Of a stretch of 64,000 nt of DNA, positions 1 through 9,635 are shown piece after piece. Under the pieces are notes generated by a model that worked only from the letters and a program-made list of their open reading frames with translations, searched no databases and had not been told where the DNA came from. Positions within the stretch are counted from its first letter, which is position 1, and the number at the start of each line of letters is the position of its first letter. Both the position numbers and the translations under genes were made by a program. Source of the stretch: an uncultured Gilliamella sp. (GTDB lineage: Bacteria > Pseudomonadota > Gammaproteobacteria > Enterobacterales > Orbaceae); the NCBI GenBank assembly GCA_945271295.1, contig CALYPG010000002.1, forward strand, positions 1 to 64,000, in the 5' to 3' direction.

Positions 1-51
1 ATGTTTCACCATAAACATCTTACCACTTTTTCTTTCTGTTAAGATTCGCAC

Positions 52-792
52 TTAGTATTTGAATTTACCCCGTTTGAAACTATTTAAATGCATTGATTTT
101 TGAGGTGTATTAAAATTACTAATTAATTTGTATTTAATATACTGATTGGTAGCCTCTAGCACTTCAATTACTGCACCTTTATATCTAATTACTTTTGAGC
201 TAGATAAATCATATTCCGCATTATTCGAAAAAGTAGGATGAGTTAAATCATTATTAAATTCTTGGTATCCTATGTTAATTTTATTACCAACTTTACCATT
301 ATAAATTAATGTCTGCTGAAATTTGCGCTGACTTGTTATATTAACTTTTTTAAAAGTATATTGCTTATTATAGTTACAAAAATCAGTTCCAGCACTAAAG
401 GAAATACATACTTCATTTTCAGCATTGTCTTTTCTCACTCTAATACCGATAGGTGGTGGTGATGAAGTGAAGGTTTTTACAATAGCATTTCCATCTTCAC
501 TACTAGCTGAAAAAAATAAATGATTCTTGTTTTCACCAAGTTTAAGATAGTCACCTGGCTCTATAATATATGCATGAAAAGGTCTTGTAATCTCAGTCGT
601 GGTAGGAAAAGAGATTGCGTCCATTAATTTGACTTCGCCTTGGTTTAGCATGTTATCACCAATATAGGTTGTGGTGATGGCATTAAGCTCAGGATAACTT
701 TTTGGTGTCACTTGAGGCATATAGTTATATTTAATGTCACTGACACAACCAAGCAAAACAAACGATAATGTTGCAATTAATAACTTTTTCAT
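52..792 (-). CDS. Orphan lipoprotein of unknown function
   Basis: A 246-residue protein that I do not recognise. The N-terminus MKKLLIATLSFVLLGC is a textbook lipoprotein signal peptide with lipobox LLGC, so Cys16 should be lipidated. The +2 residue is Val, not Asp, so outer-membrane sorting by Lol is expected (inference). The mature part is polar and rich in Asn, Ser and Thr, with no further membrane segment, which suggests a periplasm-facing beta-rich domain. The ATG at 790-792 has an AAGGAAA ribosome site about 4-5 bases upstream. It stands alone downstream of nrdB on the same strand, separated by a terminator. Function unknown. Confidence 0.75.
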   Translation of the reverse strand: MKKLLIATLSFVLLGCVSDIKYNYMPQVTPKSYPELNAITTTYIGDNMLNQGEVKLMDAISFPTTTEITRPFHAYIIEPGDYLKLGENKNHLFFSASSEDGNAIVKTFTSSPPPIGIRVRKDNAENEVCISFSAGTDFCNYNKQYTFKKVNITSQRKFQQTLIYNGKVGNKINIGYQEFNNDLTHPTFSNNAEYDLSSSKVIRYKGAVIEVLEATNQYIKYKLISNFNTPQKSMHLNSFKRGKFKY

Positions 793-978
793 TTTGTTTC
801 CTTATATAACAAATATCTTATGAGAGATTAAGTGATTTTGGCTATAGGTCAAGACAAAATTTTATCATTTATAATGAATTTATAATGATAAATAAAATAA
901 TAATCTATATATAATGGTAGTTTGTAAGCTTACTTATAATAAATTAATAGATTTAACTAAAGTGGTATTAACAATTAA

Positions 979-1004
979 AAAAGGAACGCAAGAGAGTTCC
1001 TTTT
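979..1004 (-). terminator. Rho-independent terminator after nrdB
   Basis: Nine-base arms AAAAGGAAC (979-987) and GTTCCTTTT (996-1004) enclose an 8-base loop. On the minus strand the stem is followed by a T run, so it ends the nrdAB transcript. It also separates nrdB from the lipoprotein gene. Confidence 0.8.
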
Positions 1005-1043
1005 GTAAAGATGTTTCAGGAGAAGCATACGTTCTAGTATAAA
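1003..1043 (-). repeat. 41-bp intergenic repeat, copy A
   Basis: Read on the minus strand, this starts TTTATACTAGAACGTAT, then a 6-base variable stretch, then CCTGAAACAT and CTTTACAA. The same layout and length recur at 34428-34468 and 44005-44045. This copy lies just past the nrdB stop and abuts the nrdB terminator hairpin. It contains the small inverted repeat ATAC-N6-GTAT. Function unknown. Confidence 0.7.
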
Positions 1044-1044
1044 T

Positions 1045-2181
1045 TTATAATTTGAAATCACTTAAATCATCTTCATTAATTTCAGCGTCAATTTGTCCAA
1101 CTAAATAAGAACTCATTTCCGCTTCTTGTGGTGCGACTTGGACATTATCTGAAACTAACCAGTTATTAATCCAAGGGATGGGATTGGATTTAACGTCGTA
1201 TGGTAATGTTAGCCCAACTGCTTGCATACGGATATTAGTTATATACTCCACATATTGGCATAAGATATCTTTGTTTAGACCAATCATGGAGCCACCTGCA
1301 AATAAATATTCGGCCCACTCTTTTTCCTGGTTGGCAGCTTGTAAAAACAGATCATAACACTCTTGTTCACATTCTTTGGCAATTTCAAGCATTTCGGGAT
1401 CGTCTTCACCGCTGCGTAGAGTGTTGATCATAAATTGGGTGCCAGTTAAATGTAAGGCTTCATCACGGGCAATAAGTTTGATAATTTTAGCATTACCTTC
1501 CATTAGTTCACGCTCAGCAAAAGCAAATGAACAAGCGAAACTGACATAAAAACGAATAGCTTCAAGGGCATTAACACTCATTAAACACAGGTAGAGTTTC
1601 TTTTTTAATTCACGTAAATCAATGGTAATTGTTTTATTATTGATGGTGTGTTTGCCTTCACCAAGTAAATTATAATAACTAGAGTAGCTAATAAGATCAT
1701 CATAATAGCCAGCAATATCACCAGCACGTTTTTGGATCTCTTTGTTGGTTACAATGTCGTCAAAAACAATGGAGGGATCATTAACAATATTACGAATTAT
1801 ATGCGTATAAGAACGTGAATGGATGGTTTCGGAGAATGACCAAGTTTCAACCCAAGTTTCTAGCTCCGGAATTGAAATTAAAGGTAATAAGGCAACATTG
1901 GGACTGCGGCCTTGAATTGAATCAAGTAAAGTTTGATATTTCAAATTGCTGATAAAGATATGTTTTTCATGTTCCGGAAGGCTGGCATAATCAATACGAT
2001 CTTGTGAAATATCAACTTCTTCCGGACGCCAGAAGAAAGAGAGTTGTTTTTCGATTAATTTTTCAAACATTTCATACTTTTGTTGATCATAACGGGCAAC
2101 ATTTACGGATTGGCCAAGAAACATTGGTTCTTTAAGTTGGTCATTATGCACATGTGAAAAGGTACTGTAATTCATACTCAT
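1045..2181 (-). CDS. nrdB: Class Ia ribonucleotide reductase beta subunit
   Basis: Small subunit of aerobic ribonucleoside-diphosphate reductase, which holds the di-iron tyrosyl radical used by NrdA. The protein has 378 residues (E. coli 376) and is collinear with the E. coli protein throughout. Metal and radical residues are visible: Asp87 in LLDSIQG, Glu118 and His121 in [10 protein letters not shown], and radical Tyr125, three positions offset from the usual E. coli numbering. The second ligand group lies in the RDEALHLTG region. The C-terminus ends in LSDFKL, close to the NrdA-docking tail. The start has AGGAGTTATATT directly upstream. It follows nrdA by 140 bases. The ferredoxin-like yfaE that follows nrdB in E. 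coli is absent. Confidence 0.98.
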   Translation of the reverse strand: MSMNYSTFSHVHNDQLKEPMFLGQSVNVARYDQQKYEMFEKLIEKQLSFFWRPEEVDISQDRIDYASLPEHEKHIFISNLKYQTLLDSIQGRSPNVALLPLISIPELETWVETWSFSETIHSRSYTHIIRNIVNDPSIVFDDIVTNKEIQKRAGDIAGYYDDLISYSSYYNLLGEGKHTINNKTITIDLRELKKKLYLCLMSVNALEAIRFYVSFACSFAFAERELMEGNAKIIKLIARDEALHLTGTQFMINTLRSGEDDPEMLEIAKECEQECYDLFLQAANQEKEWAEYLFAGGSMIGLNKDILCQYVEYITNIRMQAVGLTLPYDVKSNPIPWINNWLVSDNVQVAPQEAEMSSYLVGQIDAEINEDDLSDFKL

Positions 2182-2321
2182 AATATAACTCCTAACGGAT
2201 TTTTAGTTATTTTTACCATCACCTTTCGACAGTGCAAAAAGGGAGGAATGGTAGGAGAGTTATTTCATCTCCGTCAAACTCATTTTTAGAGTAATACTTA
2301 TTTTTTTGTATTTAAAAATAA

Positions 2322-4607
2322 TTAGATTTTGCAAGCACCGCCTTCACAGCCATCATCATGATTAGTATGTGCGATATCACCTTGAATATCTTCAGCACCA
2401 TCGCGAGTGTTATGATAATAAAGGGTTTTTACGCCAAATTTATAAGCTGTCAATAAATCCGCTAATAATTGTTTCATTGGTACTTTATCATTTGGGAATT
2501 TGGTTGGATCATAGTTGGTATTGGCAGAAATCGATTGATCAATGAATTTCTGCATAATACCTACTAGGTGTAAATAACCCGTGTTATTAGGAATTTGCCA
2601 TAGTAGTTCATAGAAATTTTGCAAGTTTTGAAAATCCGGTACCACTTGACGTAAGATACCATCCTTAGAGGCTTTAACACTCACAAACCCACGCGGTGGT
2701 TCAATACCATTAGTGGCATTTGAAATTTGTGAAGAAGTTTCAGATGGCATTAGTGCCGATAATGTTGAATTACGTAATCCATGAATTTTTATCGATTCGC
2801 GCAGTGATTCCCAATCATAATGTAAAGGTTCTTTAGTAATACTATCTAAATCCTTTTTATAAGTATCGATTGGTAAAATACCTTGAGAATAGGTGGTTTG
2901 ATTAAATAATGGGCAGGCGCCTTTTTCTTTCGCTAAATTATTTGAGGCTTTTAATAAATAATATTGCATCGCTTCAAAGGTACGATGAGTTAAATTATTG
3001 GCACTGCCATCAGAATACTTAACGCCATGTTTAGCTAAATAGTAGGCATAATTAATCACACCAATACCTAATGTGCGGCGATTTAATGACGAGTTTTGCG
3101 CTGCTGGAACAGGGTAATCTTGATAATCAAGCAGTGAATCGAGCGCGCGAACCGCTAAATCAGCAATTTCTTCAAAATCATCGAGTGATTCAATTTTACC
3201 AAGGTTGAACGCAGATAAAGTACAAAGGGCAATTTCACCATTTTTGTCATTAATATTATTAAGCGGTTTGGTTGGTAAGGCAATTTCCATACATAAATTG
3301 GATTGATGAACGGGTGCTAGTTGCGCATTAAATGGGCTGTGCGTATTACAATGATCAACATTTTGAATATAAATACGCCCTGTCGATGCGCGTTCTTGCA
3401 TTAATAATGCAAAGAGTTCCACCGCTTTAACTTCGCGTTTGCGGATATTTTCATCTTGTTCATATTGTTGATAGATCTGTTCAAATTTATCCTGATCAGC
3501 AAAAAAGGCATCATAGAGTCCGGGAACATCAGATGGACTAAATAAGGTAATATTTTCATTTTTAATTAACCGTTGATACATTAATTTATTGATTTGCACC
3601 CCGTAATCTAAATGGCGAACACGATTTTCTTCAACTCCACGATTGTTACGTAAGACCAGTAGACTTTCGACTTCTAAATGCCAAAGTGGATAAAAAACGG
3701 TTGCCGCACCACCACGAACGCCACCTTGTGAACATGATTTCACTGCAGTTTGGAAATATTTATAAAACGGAATACAGCCGGTATGAAATGCTTCACCACC
3801 ACGAATTGAACTGCCCAGAGCTCGAATTCGTCCCGCGTTTACTCCTATTCCGGCCCGTTGTGATACATACTTAACTATAGCACTAGCAGTAGCATTGATT
3901 GAATCTAAACTATCATCACATTCAATTAACACACATGAACTAAATTGACGAGTTGGTGTACGCACCCCTGCCATAATTGGGGTTGGTAGTGAGATTTTGA
4001 ATGTTGAAACGGCATCATAAAAACGTTTAATGTAACTCATGCGCGTTGTTTTTGGATAATTAGCGAATAAACAAGCGGCAACTAAAATATATAAAAATTG
4101 TGCACTTTCATAAATCTCACCGGTTACGCGGTTTTGCACTAAATATTTCCCTTCAAGTTGTTTAACTGCGGCATAGGAAAAGGTCATATCGCGCCAATGG
4201 TCGATGATTTGGTCCATTTGCTCAAACTCTTCCGGGGTATAATCTTCCAGTAAGTGTTTGTCATAACGTTTATTTGCTACTAGCTTTTTGACATGTTCAT
4301 AAAGCGGCGGTGGAGTGAATTGGTTATAGGCTTTTTTACGTAAATGAAAAATCGCTAAACGAGCAGCTAAATATTGGTAATCAGGTGCATCTTGTGAGAT
4401 AAGGTCAGCCGCGGCACGTATAATGGTTTCATGAATATCTGATGTTCTAATTCCATCATAAAATTGAATATGTGAACGTAACTCTACTTGCGAAACGGAA
4501 ACGTTTTCTAACCCTTCAGCGGCCCAATTAATGACCCGATGGATTTTATCCAAATTAATAGCTTCCTTCTTGCCATCACGTTTTGTTACTAGCATTGATT
4601 TATTCAT
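2322..4607 (-). CDS. nrdA: Class Ia ribonucleotide reductase alpha subunit
   Basis: Catalytic and allosteric subunit of ribonucleoside-diphosphate reductase, which makes dNDPs for DNA synthesis. It has 761 residues, exactly the E. coli length. An N-terminal ATP-cone spans about residues 5-95. Active-site Cys225 (FSSCVL), Cys439 with Glu441 (SNLCMEIAL) and Cys462 (IALCTLS) all sit at E. coli positions. The C-terminal redox pair Cys754 and Cys759 is in GCEGGACKI, and a Tyr-Tyr radical-transfer pair lies in TLYYHNTRDG. It is the first gene of a nrdA-nrdB operon preceded by two phased NrdR-type boxes, so repression by NrdR is likely. Confidence 0.98.
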   Translation of the reverse strand: MNKSMLVTKRDGKKEAINLDKIHRVINWAAEGLENVSVSQVELRSHIQFYDGIRTSDIHETIIRAAADLISQDAPDYQYLAARLAIFHLRKKAYNQFTPPPLYEHVKKLVANKRYDKHLLEDYTPEEFEQMDQIIDHWRDMTFSYAAVKQLEGKYLVQNRVTGEIYESAQFLYILVAACLFANYPKTTRMSYIKRFYDAVSTFKISLPTPIMAGVRTPTRQFSSCVLIECDDSLDSINATASAIVKYVSQRAGIGVNAGRIRALGSSIRGGEAFHTGCIPFYKYFQTAVKSCSQGGVRGGAATVFYPLWHLEVESLLVLRNNRGVEENRVRHLDYGVQINKLMYQRLIKNENITLFSPSDVPGLYDAFFADQDKFEQIYQQYEQDENIRKREVKAVELFALLMQERASTGRIYIQNVDHCNTHSPFNAQLAPVHQSNLCMEIALPTKPLNNINDKNGEIALCTLSAFNLGKIESLDDFEEIADLAVRALDSLLDYQDYPVPAAQNSSLNRRTLGIGVINYAYYLAKHGVKYSDGSANNLTHRTFEAMQYYLLKASNNLAKEKGACPLFNQTTYSQGILPIDTYKKDLDSITKEPLHYDWESLRESIKIHGLRNSTLSALMPSETSSQISNATNGIEPPRGFVSVKASKDGILRQVVPDFQNLQNFYELLWQIPNNTGYLHLVGIMQKFIDQSISANTNYDPTKFPNDKVPMKQLLADLLTAYKFGVKTLYYHNTRDGAEDIQGDIAHTNHDDGCEGGACKI

Positions 4608-4665
4608 TTTTTATCCAATATTTTTCTTTTTTGTGTAATTCATAATAATTGATATTTATCAAAAT

Positions 4666-4712
4666 ATACAATATATAGTGCCTATTAATCAATTTAATAC
4701 AATATATGGTGT
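4666..4712 (-). promoter_or_regulatory. Paired NrdR boxes upstream of nrdA
   Basis: Two near-identical 16-mers, ATACAATATATAGTGC (4666-4681) and ATACAATATATGGTGT (4697-4712), start exactly 31 bases apart. On the minus strand they read close to the known NrdR box ACACTATATATTGTGT. Pairs phased by about three helical turns are the classic arrangement at nrd promoters. They lie about 60-105 bases upstream of the nrdA start codon. The rest of 4608-4889 is AT-rich with no other structure. Confidence 0.8.
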
Positions 4713-4889
4713 TTTTATAAACTAATATTATTGAGGTGAATTACAAAACTTGAATTAATTTATATACCAATACTATAGGTATATAGTTATATTTAATGAA
4801 AATAGAAAGAGAAAAATGTAATATTGGTAGTAATAAATATAAAGATCTACCTATCAATAACTAGATATTATTGTAACAACTGATTACTC

Positions 4890-6224
4890 TTATTTTGATT
4901 TGTAGCGCTGAATATTACTGTTACGATTTTGTTCTTCTAGCCATTGAAGTTTATCTACATAAACTTTTTCAGCGCCACGGGTAGATGGATGATAATATTT
5001 GGTATCAGCAAGCTCTGGTGGGAAGTAATTTTCGCCAGCAGCAAAAGCATTCGGTTCATCATGAGCATAACGATATTCAGCACCATAACCCAAGTCTTTC
5101 ATCAAATTGGTTGGTGCATTGCGTAAATGTTCAGGAACATCATAATCAGGTTTCGATTGTGCATCAATCATCGCTTGTTTAAAAGCCAGATAAACAGCAT
5201 TACTTTTTGGGGCACAGGCAAGATAAATAATAGCTTGCGCAATAGCCCTTTCCCCTTCAGCAGGGCCAACGCGCGTAAAACAATCCCATGCAGCTAATGC
5301 CACTTGCATTGCTCTAGGATCTGCATTGCCAACATCTTCGGATGCGATAGCTAATAATCGACGAGCTACATATAAAGGATCACCACCTGCTGAGATAATT
5401 CTTGCGTACCAATAAAGCGCTGCATCAGGTGCCGAACCACGAATTGATTTATGTACTGCTGAAATCAAATCATAAAAACGATCACCCTGATTATCAAATC
5501 TCGCACTTCGCTCACCCATCACTTCTTTTAATAATTCAGGAGTAAGTTGGTTGCCATCAGACATATCAACTAAAAGTTCGAGAGTATTAAGAGCTCTTCT
5601 TGCATCACCACCGACAAACTCAGCAATTTGCTGTTTAGTTTTTTCCAATAACACGATCTGTTTATTACCATAACCACGCTCTGGATCGTCCATTGCTTGT
5701 TGTAAAATACTCTCAATATCTTGATTAGATAAGGATTTAAGTAAATACACTCTAGCCCTTGATAGTAGCGCTGAGTTTAATTCAAAAGAAGGATTTTCAG
5801 TAGTTGCTCCAATAAATGTTACTGTGCCATTTTCTACATAAGGTAAAAAAGCATCTTGTTGACTTTTGTTAAATCGATGGACTTCATCCACAAATAAAAT
5901 AGTCCGAATACCAGCTTGTTGATTGATTTTTGCTCGCTCAATAGCTTCACGAATATCTTTTATGCCTGATGTGACTGCTGATAATCGCTCAACTTTAGCA
6001 TTAGCGTGATGAGCTATAATTTCGGCTAATGTTGTTTTACCTGTACCGGGTGGTCCCCAAAGAATCATGGAGTGTAGATTACCTGCTTCAATTGCTTTAG
6101 GTAATGGCTTACCTTTACCCAATAACTGAGTTTGACCAATATATTCTGATAAAGTACGAGGACGCATTCTCGCAGCTAAAGGTTTAAATTCATCTGTCGT
6201 AAATTCAAAAGACATACTAGGCAT
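4890..6224 (-). CDS. rarA: Replication-associated recombination protein A (AAA+ ATPase)
   Basis: Clamp-loader-like AAA+ ATPase that acts at stalled replication forks. It has 444 residues (E. coli 447). Walker A GPPGTGKT is at residues 57-64, and Walker B ILFVDEVH with the following sensor [12 protein letters not shown] is intact. The C-terminal tetramerisation part, including [17 protein letters not shown] and HLRNAPT, closely follows E. coli RarA. In E. coli rarA lies between lolA and serS on one strand. Here lolA is divergent and serS is absent, so the locus is rearranged. The second Met (residue 4) is an alternative start; the ribosome site is weak for both. Confidence 0.96.
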   Translation of the reverse strand: MPSMSFEFTTDEFKPLAARMRPRTLSEYIGQTQLLGKGKPLPKAIEAGNLHSMILWGPPGTGKTTLAEIIAHHANAKVERLSAVTSGIKDIREAIERAKINQQAGIRTILFVDEVHRFNKSQQDAFLPYVENGTVTFIGATTENPSFELNSALLSRARVYLLKSLSNQDIESILQQAMDDPERGYGNKQIVLLEKTKQQIAEFVGGDARRALNTLELLVDMSDGNQLTPELLKEVMGERSARFDNQGDRFYDLISAVHKSIRGSAPDAALYWYARIISAGGDPLYVARRLLAIASEDVGNADPRAMQVALAAWDCFTRVGPAEGERAIAQAIIYLACAPKSNAVYLAFKQAMIDAQSKPDYDVPEHLRNAPTNLMKDLGYGAEYRYAHDEPNAFAAGENYFPPELADTKYYHPSTRGAEKVYVDKLQWLEEQNRNSNIQRYKSK

Positions 6225-6402
6225 ACTACATAATATCCAGAATTCTAAAAATAAAGATATTATATACTGGTTAACTGATAAGTGAAAAATAAAAGAAATA
6301 TCTTTTCCCTCTAACCGAAAAACGGTAATATCATTTTATTTAGATATCATTAATCTATTAAAATATAATCATTTAATAGAGAAGAATATATAAGGTTTTA
6401 TC

Positions 6403-6996
6403 ATGAAAAAGTTTTTATTATTTTTATCACTCTTTACTTGCATGTCAGTATGGGCTAGCGATAAAGAAGTTTTACAACAGCGTTTAGATAAAATTGATGG
6501 TTTTTATGCACGTTTCTCACAAGAAGTGAAAACAGCGGATAACCAATTAGTACAAGAAGGTAAAGGGGATTTTTGGGTTACCAGACCTTATTATTTTAAC
6601 TGGACAATGAATGAACCCGACAAAACTTCAATCATTTCTGATGGCAAAAATATGTGGGTTTATACACCAGCAGTTGAACAAGTAAGTGTAATGAGTTTAG
6701 AAAAAGTTGTGGATAATCGTTTAATGTTACTCATTACTGATAGCCATAATTCGATTTGGAATGCCTATAATGTGACGCGTAAACAAGATTCATTTACGCT
6801 AAAAGCAACTGATGGTTCTAATCAAAATTTTGTTATTTCTGTACTACCTACTGGAATGATCTCAAACTTCACCATTATTGAAGAAGATGGACAGCGTAGT
6901 TTTTATGATCTATCACACCAAAAACTTGGCAAAATAGCACTCGATAAATTTAAATTTACGCCGCCAAAAGGAGTGACAATAGATGATCAGCGGTAG
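6403..6996 (+). CDS. lolA: Outer-membrane lipoprotein carrier protein
   Basis: Periplasmic chaperone that takes lipoproteins from LolCDE at the inner membrane and hands them to LolB. It has 197 residues (E. coli precursor about 203). The N-terminal signal peptide ends near VWA-S at residues 17-19. The typical LolA features GDFWVTRPYYFNW and DGKNMWVYTP are visible, and the C-terminus keeps FKFTPPKGVTIDDQ. It is expressed from the 178-base divergent region shared with rarA. Confidence 0.95.
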   Translation: MKKFLLFLSLFTCMSVWASDKEVLQQRLDKIDGFYARFSQEVKTADNQLVQEGKGDFWVTRPYYFNWTMNEPDKTSIISDGKNMWVYTPAVEQVSVMSLEKVVDNRLMLLITDSHNSIWNAYNVTRKQDSFTLKATDGSNQNFVISVLPTGMISNFTIIEEDGQRSFYDLSHQKLGKIALDKFKFTPPKGVTIDDQR

Positions 6997-7011
6997 TTTG
7001 ATCCTCGTCAA

Positions 7012-7031
7012 AGCTTATACTTAAATAAGCT
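7012..7031. repeat. Short inverted repeat after lolA
   Basis: Arms AGCTTAT (7012-7018) and ATAAGCT (7025-7031) enclose a 6-base loop, 15 bases past the lolA stop. A loose T-rich stretch follows but no clean T run, so it is at best a weak terminator. Confidence 0.4.
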
Positions 7032-7124
7032 AAAGTTGATTAGTTTTTAGTGACGCTTTTAAAAAGAATAACTTATTTCTGAATTAACAAATAGAATTTT
7101 TTACAGTAAAACTTGGAAATTCAA

Positions 7125-7631
7125 ATGAAAAATTATAACTTATTAATTTTATTGTTATTATTTTTTAGCTATAACAATTATGCGAAAGAAATTAATAATT
7201 TTGCTAATACCAATTGGATTTTTGATAATGTCTCAAAAATTGATGCATATGGCAAAAATAATGAAGATACTCGAAAAGTATTAAGGTCGACTAATGAACA
7301 TATCAATATATCCTTTACTGATCATGATACAATTATCATTCAAAATAATATCTCACAAAATCAGGTTGTTTGTAATAAACCTTATTCAGTTAGGCTAAAT
7401 ACTCCTTTAGATTACTTTTATTCAGAAGCAACTGTTGATTTATACAATGCTATTTTGGCCAAACAAAATGAAGTATTTGCTAATCAAATAAAAATTATTA
7501 AAACAGGTTTAAATGACAATTGCATGCGACCTTATGAAGAGCTTATTGAAAATAATGAACGTTTGATTGTTATCGATAACTTTTATTTAGTTTTTTTTAA
7601 AAAGGCGGCTAATTCTTCTCTTAAACAATAA
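7125..7631 (+). CDS. Small secreted protein of unknown function
   Basis: A 168-residue orphan that I do not recognise. The open frame could start at a TTG at 7113, but the ATG at 7125 has a GGA about 10 bases upstream and gives a clean signal peptide, MKNYNLLILLLLFFSYNNYA followed by Lys. The mature part holds Cys residues near positions 85 and 133 that could form a disulfide. The layout (signal peptide, short Asn-rich globular body) fits a periplasmic or secreted accessory protein. It stands alone beside an IS remnant, so recent arrival is possible. Confidence 0.65.
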   Translation: MKNYNLLILLLLFFSYNNYAKEINNFANTNWIFDNVSKIDAYGKNNEDTRKVLRSTNEHINISFTDHDTIIIQNNISQNQVVCNKPYSVRLNTPLDYFYSEATVDLYNAILAKQNEVFANQIKIIKTGLNDNCMRPYEELIENNERLIVIDNFYLVFFKKAANSSLKQ

Positions 7632-7895
7632 AACAATTTTGATAAAATTAGTACAACCCTCACTAATACTCAGTATACTTTTTGATAGGTTACACTATAA
7701 GTATTAGTTTTATAAGGTCATTGTTATGATGAACAAAAATAAGGTAACAACAATGGCCATCAATTTACTTCGAAGAGAAAAACGTAAACGTGCTGATAGC
7801 GCTACGCAAAGAAAATAAGTGCTTGTTAAAAGAATGATATCTTAAAGCAAGCAGCGGTTATGGACTTACTAATCGTTTTTTTATTAACTAGCCAA

Positions 7896-8096
7896 GCAGA
7901 AACAAGGAATGCGGATATTGATTGAACACTTTATCGTTATCGTCATTTAGTTGAAAATGCGTTTACGAGATCAAAGTATTTTCGAATTATTGCAACAAGA
8001 TATGTTAAGCTATTTCGAAACTACGCGAGTACATTAGCACTCGCATGTTGCTATATTTTATTACCTGATGGGTTGATTAACATGAAAGATCAATAG
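7896..8096 (+). pseudogene. IS5-family transposase remnant (C-terminal end)
   Basis: A frame ending at the TAG at 8094-8096 encodes YRYRHLVENAFTRSKYFRII, then TRYVKLFRNYASTLALAC. This is the C-terminal signature of IS5-family (IS427-like) DDE transposases, with the catalytic Glu in HLVENAF. Upstream, the frame continues as RNADID and then hits an in-frame TGA at 7923-7925. The DDE residues before that are not present. No terminal inverted repeats were identified. The remaining part of 7632-8112 holds a 31-codon arginine- and lysine-rich frame (7726-7818) of doubtful reality. Confidence 0.75.
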
Positions 8097-8112
8097 ACCC
8101 TAGTAAAATAAT

Positions 8113-9474
8113 TTATTTTCCAATACAAAATGAAGTGAAAATTCGGCCTAATAAATCATCGGAGGTAAATGCTCCAGTTATTTCACTCAATGCTTCTTGA
8201 GCTAATCTTAACTCTTCAGCCAGTAATTCACCAGCATGGAATGTGGTTAGTTGGTATTTACCATTGTTTAAGTGCTCTGCAGCTTTTGCTAGTGCCTGTA
8301 AATGTCGCCGCCGCGCTAAAAATCCACCTTCAGTACTACTAGTAAAACCCATTGCTTGTTTTAGGTGTTCGCGCAATAATTCTATACCCTCTCCAGTTCT
8401 AGCCGATAGCTTAATCAGCGAGTAACCATTTACTTCACTATAACCCAACGCTTCTCCGGTTAAATCGGCCTTATTGCGAATAACTGTAACTGGCATATGT
8501 TGCGGCAAGCGTTCAATAAATTCAGGCCACAGTTTTTCCGGATTAGTTTGCGTGGTAGTGGTACTATCTACCATCAATAATACCCGGTCTGCTTGTTCAA
8601 TCTCGTGCCATGCACGTTCAATACCAATGCGTTCAACTTCATCACTGGCTTCGCGCAATCCAGCGGTATCAATAATATGTAGTGGCATACCATCAATATG
8701 AATATGTTCACGTAGTACATCACGAGTAGTACCGGCTATATCAGTAACAATCGCCGCCTCACGCCCGGCAAGCGCATTAAGTAAACTAGATTTTCCCGCA
8801 TTAGGGCGACCTGCAATTACCACTTTCATACCTTCACGCAATAAAGAACCTTGTTTAGCTTCTTGACGGACTTCGTCCAACCGAGCTATTACCTCATTGA
8901 GTTGGGATTCTATTTTACCATCAGATAAAAAGTCGATCTCTTCTTCCGGGAAATCAATTGCCGCTTCGGTAAAAATCCTTAGGTGTATCAATGATTCAAC
9001 TAGTGCATTAACTTTTTTAGAAAATACGCCTTGTAATGAAGATATTGCTGATTTTGCCGCTTGCTCAGAGCTAGCATCAATCAAGTCTGCAATGGCCTCT
9101 GCTTGGGCTAAATCGAGTTTATCATTTAAAAATGCACGCTCGGAAAATTCCCCTGGCCTAGCGATGCGGATATTAGGTATCTCTAATACACGCTTTAATA
9201 ATAAATCTAATATAACTGGCCCACCATGTCCTTGTAATTCAAGTACATCTTCACCAGTAAATGAATGAGGATTAGGAAAAAATAACGCAATACCTTCATC
9301 CAATATTGAACCATCGGCAGCCAAAAAAGGGAGATACTCAGCATAACGAGGTTTAGGTAATTTGCCTAATACTGCATGGGCAACGGCTTGAGCCTTTGGT
9401 CCTGAAATTCGCAAAATACCTACACCACCACGTCCGGGAGGTGTTGCTTGGGCAACAATAGTATCTGAATTCAT
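8113..9474 (-). CDS. mnmE: tRNA modification GTPase MnmE
   Basis: With MnmG it installs the 5-carboxymethylaminomethyl group on wobble uridine of tRNAs. It has 453 residues (E. coli 454). An N-terminal formyl-THF-binding domain spans about residues 1-118. The embedded G domain has G1 GRPNAGKS at 222-229 and G3 DTAG at 269-272. The C-terminus is the conserved CIGK, with catalytic Cys450. Neither yidC nor rnpA is adjacent, unlike in E. coli. It is monocistronic, with 161 bases upstream. Confidence 0.97.
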   Translation of the reverse strand: MNSDTIVAQATPPGRGGVGILRISGPKAQAVAHAVLGKLPKPRYAEYLPFLAADGSILDEGIALFFPNPHSFTGEDVLELQGHGGPVILDLLLKRVLEIPNIRIARPGEFSERAFLNDKLDLAQAEAIADLIDASSEQAAKSAISSLQGVFSKKVNALVESLIHLRIFTEAAIDFPEEEIDFLSDGKIESQLNEVIARLDEVRQEAKQGSLLREGMKVVIAGRPNAGKSSLLNALAGREAAIVTDIAGTTRDVLREHIHIDGMPLHIIDTAGLREASDEVERIGIERAWHEIEQADRVLLMVDSTTTTQTNPEKLWPEFIERLPQHMPVTVIRNKADLTGEALGYSEVNGYSLIKLSARTGEGIELLREHLKQAMGFTSSTEGGFLARRRHLQALAKAAEHLNNGKYQLTTFHAGELLAEELRLAQEALSEITGAFTSDDLLGRIFTSFCIGK

Positions 9475-9585
9475 ATTAATTTATGTATAAATTTAATCTC
9501 GATGATTTATCATATCATGTACGTCAAGCAAAAACAGCCGTTAACAACTACGCAGCAAAGATCTTATAACTTCTAGGCTAGTGCC

Positions 9586-9607
9586 GGTTATTGAGGAATC
9601 AATAACC
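9586..9607. repeat. Perfect inverted repeat between DUF218 gene and mnmE
   Basis: Arms GGTTATTG (9586-9593) and CAATAACC (9600-9607) flank a 6-base loop. It lies 28 bases past the DUF218 gene stop and about 110 bases upstream of mnmE. No T run follows on the minus strand, so either a hairpin at the end of the tag transcript or an operator is possible. Confidence 0.45.
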
Positions 9608-9635
9608 TTGTTGTTGTACATCTAAACTACTTAAC

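Noticed and set aside
1..10. ATGTTTCACC as a fourth copy of the 41-bp repeat
   Set aside because: Only TGAAACAT matches, and the ACGTAT half at the correct distance is absent; the window edge prevents further judgement.
7726..7818. Small basic ORF of 31 codons
   Set aside because: There is a possible ribosome site, but it lies in decayed IS surroundings and resembles nothing I know.
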